Shown here in pieces: positions 1 through 5,515 of a stretch of 6,855 bases of DNA; position 1 is the stretch's first letter; every line of letters starts with the position of its first letter. The stretch is taken from NCBI GenBank assembly GCA_024225895.1, contig JAAEMC010000625.1:1-6855 (forward strand). The letters are read 5' to 3'. The position numbers were made by a program, and so were the translations under genes. Under the pieces are notes generated by a model. It had not been told where the DNA came from, did no database searches, and saw nothing but the letters and a program-made list of their open reading frames with translations. The stretch is from Desulfobacteraceae bacterium (GTDB taxonomy: Bacteria > Desulfobacterota > Desulfobacteria > Desulfobacterales > Desulfobacteraceae).

Positions 1-248
1 AAGGTTGTATTGTTTTTATGGCCGGGGATCTTTAGAGTCACTGTGATGGAGCCTGTTTCAAGCTTTTGAAATCCTTGGTTTACAAATCGAAGCCCGCCTG
101 CAGAAATCTCAAGCAAATGAATCTCTTTTTGCTTAAACCTGATCTTAAGTGCGTCTCTCTTCTCAAACAGATATCGGAAAGTCTGGCGTCTTTCCTCGCC
201 TTTATAATCGCCAGATTCGGCTTGGTTATTTTCATTTTCCAAAGTCAA
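1..248 (-). CDS. PilZ-domain protein, N-terminal part (cut by window start)
   Basis: Reading the minus strand from a TTG at 248 gives 82 uninterrupted codons that run off the window edge. The product carries the two PilZ signatures: an RxxxR motif (R21 to R25, in ERRQTFRY) and a segment EISAGGLRF (residues 47-55) matching the (D/N)xSxxG motif, followed by a typical GF..LE.GS...V.LKIPG stretch (residues 59-76). PilZ domains usually bind cyclic di-GMP and act in motility, exopolysaccharide or signalling output; the partner cannot be told here. Residues 1-18 are a short polar, acidic lead without a signal peptide, so the protein is probably cytosolic. The TTG start is chosen because a GGAGG (bases 256-260 on the complement) lies 7 nt upstream and no in-frame ATG is near; a second in-frame TTG at 242 is less well spaced. 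The first residue of the second motif is Glu rather than Asp/Asn. The gene is divergent from the transporter operon. Confidence 0.75.
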   Translation of the reverse strand, partial: MTLENENNQAESGDYKGEERRQTFRYLFEKRDALKIRFKQKEIHLLEISAGGLRFVNQGFQKLETGSITVTLKIPGHKNNTT

Positions 249-340
249 ATAAAAGCCTCCGGTTAAATTTGATGCTTTTAATTTAGCATTAAGATGTCTC
301 TTTTCAAAAGGAATAAACCCATTTGGATCTATATGAACTT

Positions 341-355
341 ATAAAATGATTTTAT
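341..355. promoter_or_regulatory. 15-bp perfect AT-rich palindrome, candidate operator
   Basis: ATAAAATGATTTTAT is two perfect 7-base arms around a single central G. It sits between the divergent PilZ gene and the transporter operon, just upstream of the best plus-strand promoter (371-400). It also lies largely inside the spacer of a weak minus-strand promoter candidate (TTGATA on the complement of 353-358). The position would suit a repressor of either gene. No regulator can be named from the sequence, and AT-rich palindromes also arise by chance. Confidence 0.3.
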
Positions 356-370
356 CAAAAAGAAGCCTGA

Positions 371-400
371 TTGTCATGTTTACTGAAATTTTTATATAAA
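371..400 (+). promoter_or_regulatory. Candidate sigma70 promoter for the transporter operon
   Basis: TTGTCA (371-376; 5 of 6 matches to the -35 consensus) is followed after 18 bases by TATAAA (395-400; 5 of 6 matches to the -10 consensus). Transcription would start near 407 and give a leader of about 118 nt before the ATG at 525. A second, weaker pair, TTGATC (433-438) and TATGGT (457-462) with an 18-base spacer, would give a shorter leader. Neither is proven. Confidence 0.4.
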
Positions 401-524
401 TAAGCAAATCTGTTTTTTGCATAAAAGAAAGATTGATCACCACCGGCTCAATTTGGTATGGTTTGCAGCGATTGTTTGCCTTTTGTGAATGTAATGAAAA
501 ATGAGTTAAAAATCTGGAGTGATA

Positions 525-2405
525 ATGAAAATTAATCATGCCTTTGTGTTTTTTTCCCTTGTATTTTGTTTAGCGCTTTCAGGATGTAGTGATACAGATC
601 AGAAAAATAATGAAACATCCTCTTCAACCCTTCCTTCTGTTGACCAGCAGATATTAAAAAGAGAATATGCAGAACTGCCGGATAATATCAATTGGCTGAC
701 CAACATGGATGATCAGGTATTTTCTTCGCCCAATGCAAAAAAAGGCGGCACCTTTCGCGGCGGTCTTTTGAGCTTTCCTTTAACCTTTCGGGTGGTGGGG
801 CCTGATTCCAACAGCGGGTTTAGAAGCACTATACTGGACAACCAGCTTGGATTGATTAACGATCACCCCAATACAGGCAATATTATCCCGGAACTGGCCA
901 CTCACTGGGCATTTGATCCGGATAATAAGACTATGTATTTTAAGCTGGATAAAAAGGCCAAATGGTCGGACGGGCATCCGGTGGATGCCTGGGATTTCAA
1001 ATATACCCTGGAATTTATGCGGTCAGAGCATATTATTGCACCCTGGTATAATGATTTTTATTCCCGGGAGATTGATTCGGTAATTGTATATGACGATCAT
1101 ACCCTGGCAGTGAAAGCCAGCAAAGCTGTTCCGGATTTGTATATGTATCTGGCAATCCGCCCCATTGCCGAGCATTATTACGGCAAACTGGAATCCGGTT
1201 TTGTTCATAAATATAATTGGAAGATTGCGCCAAATACCGGTGCGTACAAGATCAGTGATTTTAAAAAAGGTAAATACGTTAAACTTAAAAGAAAAAAGGA
1301 TTGGTGGGCCAAGGACAACCGGTATTTTAAAAACAGGTTTAATGTGGATTATGTCGTATATGAAGTGATTCGCGATTTTAATCTTCTATGGGAGCATTTT
1401 AAAAAGGGGAATTTAGATGTCTTCGGCCTTACCCTGCCAAAATACTGGCATCAAAAATCCAAAACCAGGGTGTTTGAAAATGGGTATGTAAATAAAATAT
1501 GGTTTTTTAATGACATGGAAAGATCAGGCCGGGGCATGTTTTTAAATCAGGCCGGCGAGATATTTAAAGACAGGCAGCTTTGCATTGCATTTGCCCATGC
1601 CATGAATATCGAAAAAGTGATCGAAAAAGTGTTGAGAAAAGATTATTTCAGGCTTGCCCAGGCCTTTTTTGGGTATGGCGAGTATACCGATTACACCATT
1701 GCCCCAAGAGATTACGATATAAAAAAAGTGGAAGATATTATGACCAATGTCGGATGGAAGCGGGGCAAAGACGGCATCTGGGAAAAGGAGGGCAGGCGCT
1801 TTTCCGTTAAAGTGACCTATAGTCTGGAAGAGCACACACCACGGATAGTGGTGTTAAAAGAAGATGCACAAAAAGCCGGTGTAGAGATCGTATTGGATAA
1901 GCTGGATAATACGGCAGCATTTAAAAAGATTTTAGAAAAAAAGCATGATGTGGCATGGATGGCCTGGAGTACCAATCTTCGCCCATCCTATTGGCAGGGA
2001 TGGCACTCTGACAATGCCAATAAGACCCAGACAAATAATATTACCAATACTGATGAACCAGCACTTGATGAACTCATTGATCAATACCGCGCCAGCCTAA
2101 ATGCGGTTGAACGGGCTGATCTTTCAAAGAAAATACAGAAACTTATTCATGAGACAGGCGCCTTTGTGCCGACCTTTATGATTCCCTATATTCGGCAGGG
2201 ATACTGGCGGTGGGTGCAGCTTCCCGAATTTCACGGTACCAAAAGATCGGAAACCCTTTTTGATCCCTTTAATACAAGCTATGGAGGACTTATGTGGCTT
2301 GATGAGAAAATAAAGGCTGAGACCAAAAAGGCCATGAAGGAGAAAAAAAAATTTACGCAGCAGGTTATCAAGGATGAACAATTCAAGGTTGGGGTCCAAA
2401 ACTGA
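525..2405 (+). CDS. Peptide-binding lipoprotein of an ABC importer (SBP family 5, YejA/OppA-like)
   Basis: The product (626 aa) is an extracytoplasmic solute-binding protein of family 5, which captures peptides or related solutes for an Opp/Dpp/Yej-type ABC importer. Residues 1-20 form a lipoprotein signal with lipobox LSGC, so C21 should be lipidated; Ser at +2 does not match the inner-membrane retention rule. A linker (about 22-65) leads into the binding domain: AKKGGTF (71-77), PELATHWAF (122-130), AKWSDGHPV (145-153), TGAYK (238-242) and RKKDWWAKD (256-264). The RKKDWW block and the following RDFNLLWEHFKKGNLDVF recall YejA, a binding protein of about 600 aa, more than the shorter OppA/DppA. 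The last 36 residues are a Lys/Glu-rich tail. ATG 525 is preferred because GGAG (516-519) lies 5 nt upstream; the in-frame GTG at 519 overlaps that site. The stop codon overlaps the start of the next gene (TGATG), indicating translational coupling. No permease gene follows, unlike standard operons. Confidence 0.9.
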   Translation: MKINHAFVFFSLVFCLALSGCSDTDQKNNETSSSTLPSVDQQILKREYAELPDNINWLTNMDDQVFSSPNAKKGGTFRGGLLSFPLTFRVVGPDSNSGFRSTILDNQLGLINDHPNTGNIIPELATHWAFDPDNKTMYFKLDKKAKWSDGHPVDAWDFKYTLEFMRSEHIIAPWYNDFYSREIDSVIVYDDHTLAVKASKAVPDLYMYLAIRPIAEHYYGKLESGFVHKYNWKIAPNTGAYKISDFKKGKYVKLKRKKDWWAKDNRYFKNRFNVDYVVYEVIRDFNLLWEHFKKGNLDVFGLTLPKYWHQKSKTRVFENGYVNKIWFFNDMERSGRGMFLNQAGEIFKDRQLCIAFAHAMNIEKVIEKVLRKDYFRLAQAFFGYGEYTDYTIAPRDYDIKKVEDIMTNVGWKRGKDGIWEKEGRRFSVKVTYSLEEHTPRIVVLKEDAQKAGVEIVLDKLDNTAAFKKILEKKHDVAWMAWSTNLRPSYWQGWHSDNANKTQTNNITNTDEPALDELIDQYRASLNAVERADLSKKIQKLIHETGAFVPTFMIPYIRQGYWRWVQLPEFHGTKRSETLFDPFNTSYGGLMWLDEKIKAETKKAMKEKKKFTQQVIKDEQFKVGVQN

Positions 2406-3376
2406 TGGAAGATACTATTTTAAAGATAGAGGACCTGGTGGTGGCCTTTGATACGGAACAGGGCGTTGTCCATGCAGTGGATGAGATTGATTTTACGGTT
2501 CAAAAAGGTAAAATCCTGGGGCTTGCCGGAGAATCCGGCTGTGGGAAAAGCGTCACCGCCCTAAGTATCATGCGCCTTCTTCCCAAGCCTGTTTCGCAAA
2601 TTGTAAGAGGAAATGCCTGGTTCCATGATCTTAACATTTTTAAACTGCCGGCAGAAGAAATGCACAATATCCGGGGAAAAAAAATATCCATGATTTTCCA
2701 GGAACCCATGACTGCTTTAAATCCGGTTCATGGGATAGGCAAACAGTTAAAAGAAATTTTCCAGCTTCATTTTCCTGAAATGACATCAGAGCAAATGACA
2801 GCGCAATCCATTGAAATGCTTGAAAAAGTAGGCATTCCTGATCCGGACAAGGTCATTAAAAAATATCCCCATCAATTATCAGGCGGCATGCGTCAACGGG
2901 TGATGATTGCCATGGCTCTTGCTTGTGAACCGGAGATTCTGATTGCAGATGAGCCCACCACAGCACTGGATGTAACTGTCCAGGCCCAGATACTGGACTT
3001 GATCAAGGGCTTGCAGAAAACATCTGATATGTCTGTGATTCTGATTACTCATGATCTGGGCGTTATTGCAGAGAATTGTGATGATGTAGTGGTAATGTAT
3101 GCCGGTAGAATTGCAGAAAAAGCAGATGTAAAAACTCTTTATAAAAATCCCAGACACCCCTATACCAAAGGTCTTTTAAACTCAATTCCCGCTATGACCA
3201 AAACATCAAAAACCATTTTGCCCACCATAACTGGGAATGTTCCCTCATTATTGAAGATGCCGGATGGATGCCGGTTTTTTGGCCGATGTCCCATAAGACA
3301 AGATGATTGCCGAAAAGTTGTGCCCCGGGAAAAACACATTGGGCAAAATCACACGGCAGCTTGCTTTCTGTGCTAA
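2405..3376 (+). CDS. ABC importer ATP-binding protein, OppD/DppD type
   Basis: This 323-aa protein is the cytoplasmic ATPase that powers peptide or nickel-type ABC import, normally as one half of a D/F pair. All nucleotide-binding elements are intact: Walker A GESGCGKS (42-49), Q-loop Q99 in [11 protein letters not shown], signature LSGGM (158-162), Walker B ILIADEP (178-184) with D182 and catalytic E183, D-loop ALD (187-189) and switch H216. The C-terminal oligopeptide-transporter extension follows ([12 protein letters not shown], 251-262; then GNVPSL). It ends with cysteines C289, C295, C302, C320 and C323, the pattern that some DppD-type subunits use for an iron-sulfur cluster. Length is normal for OppD/DppD (about 320-335 aa) and shorter than the fused double ATPase YejF. 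Start and stop of adjacent genes overlap by one base, so it is co-expressed with the binding protein. A GGGG at 2391-2394 may serve as ribosome-binding site. No permease or F-type ATPase follows directly. Confidence 0.93.
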   Translation: MEDTILKIEDLVVAFDTEQGVVHAVDEIDFTVQKGKILGLAGESGCGKSVTALSIMRLLPKPVSQIVRGNAWFHDLNIFKLPAEEMHNIRGKKISMIFQEPMTALNPVHGIGKQLKEIFQLHFPEMTSEQMTAQSIEMLEKVGIPDPDKVIKKYPHQLSGGMRQRVMIAMALACEPEILIADEPTTALDVTVQAQILDLIKGLQKTSDMSVILITHDLGVIAENCDDVVVMYAGRIAEKADVKTLYKNPRHPYTKGLLNSIPAMTKTSKTILPTITGNVPSLLKMPDGCRFFGRCPIRQDDCRKVVPREKHIGQNHTAACFLC

Positions 3377-3417
3377 TGGTTAAACCCTTTGATCAGGTCA
3401 TTTTTTTAAATTTTTCC

Positions 3418-3446
3418 TTGATTTTTGTTATAAAGCTTATAATAAT
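3418..3446 (+). promoter_or_regulatory. Candidate promoter of the cold-shock gene
   Basis: A perfect TATAAT occurs at 3438-3443 within an AT-rich stretch. TTGATT (3418-3423) is the nearest -35-like element, but its 14-base spacer to TATAAT is short; measured to the overlapping AATAAT (3441-3446) the spacer is 17. Transcription would start near 3450 and give a leader of about 115-120 nt, which fits the long leaders usual for cspA-type genes. Confidence 0.4.
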
Positions 3447-3471
3447 CGGGCCAAACCATCAGGTTTTGCGT

Positions 3472-3558
3472 ATTGAAGTTTCGTTCTAAAGGCACGACCC
3501 ATAAGTTATTGCGGCAAGACCTTAGTTTGAAACACAATTTATTAACTCAAGTAAGGAG
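3472..3558 (+). promoter_or_regulatory. csp leader with two mutually exclusive hairpins and the ribosome-binding site
   Basis: Hairpin A pairs ATTG (3472-3475) with CAAT (3535-3538), GTTTC (3478-3482) with GAAAC (3529-3533), and CTAAAGG (3486-3492, one bulged A) with CCTTAG (3520-3525): about 15 base pairs with small internal loops, leaving the ribosome-binding site AAGGAG (3553-3558) free. Hairpin B reuses CCTTA (3520-3524) and TTGA (3527-3530) to pair with TAAGG (3552-3556) and TCAA (3547-3550), covering that site. The two cannot form together. Pairing was done by eye; a temperature or protein switch is inference, by analogy with the known restructuring of cspA leaders. Confidence 0.4.
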
Positions 3559-3567
3559 ATTGTCACA

Positions 3568-3768
3568 ATGGCGAATGGGATAGTAAAATGGTTTAATGAT
3601 GCAAAAGGTTATGGCTTTATTGAACAAGAAGATGGACCGGATGTGTTTGTACATCATTCAGGTATAAATGCCAGTGGTTTCAAGTCACTCAATGAAGGCG
3701 ACCGTGTCACATTTGACGTGGAAGAAGGGCAAAAAGGACCGACTGCAGTCAATGTAACCATGGATTAA
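3568..3768 (+). CDS. Cold-shock protein (CspA family, single cold-shock domain)
   Basis: The 66-aa product is a complete cold-shock domain, a small five-stranded OB-fold that binds single-stranded RNA and DNA and acts as an RNA chaperone. RNP1 is KGYGFI (13-18) and RNP2 is VFVHH (26-30). The aromatic nucleic-acid-stacking residues W8, F9, Y15, F17 and F27 are present, as is the usual [15 protein letters not shown]...V segment (44 onward). Length is normal (CspA of E. coli has 70 aa). The start is firm: AAGGAG (3553-3558) lies 9 nt before ATG 3568. It is probably transcribed alone from its own promoter and long leader, and ends at the inverted repeat downstream. Its place between a peptide transporter and an amino-acid dehydrogenase has no evident functional meaning. 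Which csp paralogue this is, and whether it is cold-induced or constitutive, cannot be decided from the protein. Confidence 0.96.
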   Translation: MANGIVKWFNDAKGYGFIEQEDGPDVFVHHSGINASGFKSLNEGDRVTFDVEEGQKGPTAVNVTMD

Positions 3769-3821
3769 AATATAGCCAATATGGGGAATTTACATGAACT
3801 GAAAAACCCTTGGCCGTATGC

Positions 3822-3917
3822 AAAAAATTAAGCATGTCTGCAATCATTCCAATAAACGTAATTAGCTTTTCACTGGCTGCGAATCAAAAACTGGCAGAGC
3901 AAACATGCTTTCTTTTT
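3822..3917. terminator. Long inverted repeat with T-tracts on both sides, probable bidirectional terminator
   Basis: AAGCATGTCTGC (3830-3841) and GCAAACATGCTT (3899-3910) are complementary at 11 of 12 positions. On the plus strand the right arm is followed by TCTTTTT (3911-3917). On the minus strand the other arm is followed by AATTTTTT (complement of 3822-3829). A stem flanked by T-runs in both directions, lying between convergent genes, is what a shared terminator for csp and the dadA-like gene should look like. The 57-nt loop is much longer than in standard intrinsic terminators, so a structured 3' UTR or small RNA is an alternative. Confidence 0.45.
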
Positions 3918-3942
3918 CCAAATGCACTCTAAAAACAGACGA

Positions 3943-5190
3943 TTAAAACCTGCTTATTGAAAAGGGTTTTATGTCAATTTCAGGGGCTTTTCCGTAAATC
4001 ATATCGCAGACCGCCTTGCCGGTACCTGTTGCCATGGTCAGACCCAGCATGCCATGACCGGTTGCGATGATCAGATTCTTTTGAAAAGGTGCCCAGTCTA
4101 TTATGGGCAGGTCATCAAAGGTCATAGGTCGCAATCCTGCCCATTCTTCAACCACCGGGGTTCCAATGGGAGTTTTTAAATATTGATTAGCGCCGTTTAG
4201 TATTTTCTTGAGGCGGGCATTATTCAATTCCTGGTTGAATCCTGAAAACTCCATGGTTCCTCCGAGGCGATACCCGCTTTTCCAGGGGGTAGCCACCATG
4301 TTACGCTCATATAAGAGACAGGGGATGGAAGGACAGTTTTCCGGTCTTTCCATGGTGATGCTGTAACCTTTACCGGGCTGTACAGGCAGGTTTAATTTCA
4401 GCTGGTTTACAAGCTCGGATGTCCAGGCACCCGTAGCCATGATAAAGGTATCTGCCGTATAAGTTCCTTTGCTGGTTCTGACTCCTTTAATTGTACTGCC
4501 TGAAATATCAAATCCCTTCATCCGGCAGTTTTCTTCAACATGGATTCCTTTTTCAAGCAATGCCTTTTTCCAGGATTCCACGAGCATTTCAGGCTTCAAA
4601 TGCCAGTCGGTCGTATTATGCCATGCACCGGCAATATCTTTTCGTAAGGCAGGCTCCAATTCCTGCAGTTGTCTGCCGGAAATCTTTGTTGCATCAAAGG
4701 AGAAATTTTTCAAAAAGGAATTGGTGACTTCATATTTTTTAAAGTTTTTTCCTTTTTTAAAAACCATAAGAATACCTTTTTTTTCAAAATCACAATCCAG
4801 TTCATCCCCTGAAAGCAACTCATTAAAGAGGGCAAGAGAGTATTTTAAAATTTTTTCTTTGGCATTGGATGCGGATTCCATGTGATTGGGATTGCATTTG
4901 TTGGCAAATTTCAACAGCCAGATCAGAAACGAAAAATCTGCTCTTGGTTTAATATGCAAGGGTGAGGTTCTTGTGGCCATACGGATAATTTCATGTTTGA
5001 TCACTCCAGGCGCGCAAAGGGGAATAACCCCGGAAAAATGAAGTAGACCGCAATTACCATGGGAGGCACCTGCTCCAATTTCATCTTTTTCCATAATTTT
5101 TACCTTGGCACCTTTTTGTGCCAGATAGTGTGCACAGGCAAGGCCGATGATCCCACCACCAATAATAATAATATCTGTATTAGTTTTCAT
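3943..5190 (-). CDS. FAD-dependent D-amino-acid dehydrogenase, DadA-like
   Basis: This 415-aa flavoprotein belongs to the DAO family and most resembles DadA (432 aa in E. coli), which oxidatively deaminates D-amino acids to 2-oxo acids and ammonia and passes electrons to the respiratory chain at the inner membrane. The N-terminal Rossmann motif is GGGIIG (11-16), with E34 at the end of the second strand to hold the FAD ribose. DadA-like hallmarks follow: APGV then HIKPRADFSFLIWLLKF in the first third, WAGLRPMTFDDLPIIDW (350-366), and the C-terminal FAD motif GHGMLGLTMATGTGK (378-392). The usual NAGQ segment is replaced by GNCGLL (45-50), so this is a divergent branch and the substrate (D-Ala, D-Pro, hydroxyproline or another amine) is open. 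ATG 5190 has an AAGGAAG (complement of 5201-5207) about 10 nt upstream. It converges on csp and diverges from the other flavoenzyme gene. Confidence 0.85.
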   Translation of the reverse strand: MKTNTDIIIIGGGIIGLACAHYLAQKGAKVKIMEKDEIGAGASHGNCGLLHFSGVIPLCAPGVIKHEIIRMATRTSPLHIKPRADFSFLIWLLKFANKCNPNHMESASNAKEKILKYSLALFNELLSGDELDCDFEKKGILMVFKKGKNFKKYEVTNSFLKNFSFDATKISGRQLQELEPALRKDIAGAWHNTTDWHLKPEMLVESWKKALLEKGIHVEENCRMKGFDISGSTIKGVRTSKGTYTADTFIMATGAWTSELVNQLKLNLPVQPGKGYSITMERPENCPSIPCLLYERNMVATPWKSGYRLGGTMEFSGFNQELNNARLKKILNGANQYLKTPIGTPVVEEWAGLRPMTFDDLPIIDWAPFQKNLIIATGHGMLGLTMATGTGKAVCDMIYGKAPEIDIKPFSISRF

Positions 5191-5515
5191 GCTTTTAACA
5201 CTTCCTTTGTGCTTTCATTTTACAATTTTCAAAACAAAATGACATTATGCCGATTTTATAAAATTTTCAATTCTAAATTTAATTTTGGGTCATCCCCAAT
5301 GTTGCCAACATCTGTGGAATCCTTAATTGTCTTAAAATTAAAAAGGCTTTTGTATTGTTTACTATATTTTATGGAGCTTGATCACGTTTTTTTATGCACC
5401 AGTGGGGTTATTTTATCTGGAAAACAGAGTGTTTTGTGATATATAAATTCAAATGTTATTATCCTTGTCACTTACTTGCGACATTGATAAAAACAAACTA
5501 AATCAAATTGTTTAA
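5191..5515. other. AT-rich divergent intergenic region without a supported gene
   Basis: The 325 bases between the two divergent flavoenzyme genes hold no ORF with a credible start site. They should carry both promoters. For the plus strand see 5434-5462. For the minus strand, TTGAAA (complement of 5265-5270) and CATAAT (complement of 5244-5249) are the best pair, but their 15-base spacer is short. An inverted repeat TTAATT (5323-5328) / AATTAA (5336-5341) with a 7-base gap, and a small stem TTGGG (5285-5289) / CCCAA (5295-5299), are possible protein-binding or structural elements of low weight. Confidence 0.55.
5434..5462 (+). promoter_or_regulatory. Candidate extended -10 promoter for the second flavoenzyme gene
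   Basis: TTGTGA (5434-5439) is followed after 17 bases by TATTAT (5457-5462; 5 of 6 consensus matches), and TG lies at 5454-5455, one base before the -10 as in extended -10 promoters. Transcription would begin near 5469, leaving a leader of about 47 nt with no clear ribosome-binding site. Confidence 0.45.

Noticed and set aside
66..266. 66-aa plus-strand ORF at the window start
   Set aside because: It lies opposite the PilZ reading frame, which has clear motifs and a good ribosome-binding site.
519..524. GTG at 519 as start of the binding lipoprotein
   Set aside because: It overlaps the GGAG ribosome-binding site at 516-519; ATG 525 has proper spacing and gives a standard lipoprotein signal.
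3384..3407. Intrinsic terminator after the ATPase gene
   Set aside because: A T-run exists at 3401-3407, but the only stem before it is about 3 base pairs, too weak to call.
3307..3489. 60-aa ORF overlapping the end of the ATPase gene
   Set aside because: It begins inside the conserved Cys-containing end of the ATPase in another frame and ends within the csp leader; no start signal is visible.
3776..3813. Stem CCAA/GGG with CCC/TTGG just after csp
   Set aside because: Seven base pairs with a 3-base bulge and no following T-run; the inverted repeat at 3830-3910 is a better terminator candidate.
4469..4885. 138-aa plus-strand ORF inside the dadA-like gene
   Set aside because: It is antisense to a well-supported enzyme, has a composition typical of a reverse-frame shadow and no recognisable domain.
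5299..5439. Possible 46-aa small protein in the divergent intergenic region
   Set aside because: There is no ribosome-binding site before the ATG at 5299, the frame continues open upstream into the antisense of dadA, and the peptide has no recognisable feature.
5466..5479. Sigma54-like element TGTCAC...TTGC upstream of the second flavoenzyme
   Set aside because: The -24 GG is missing and the distance to the GC is one base short of the required spacing.
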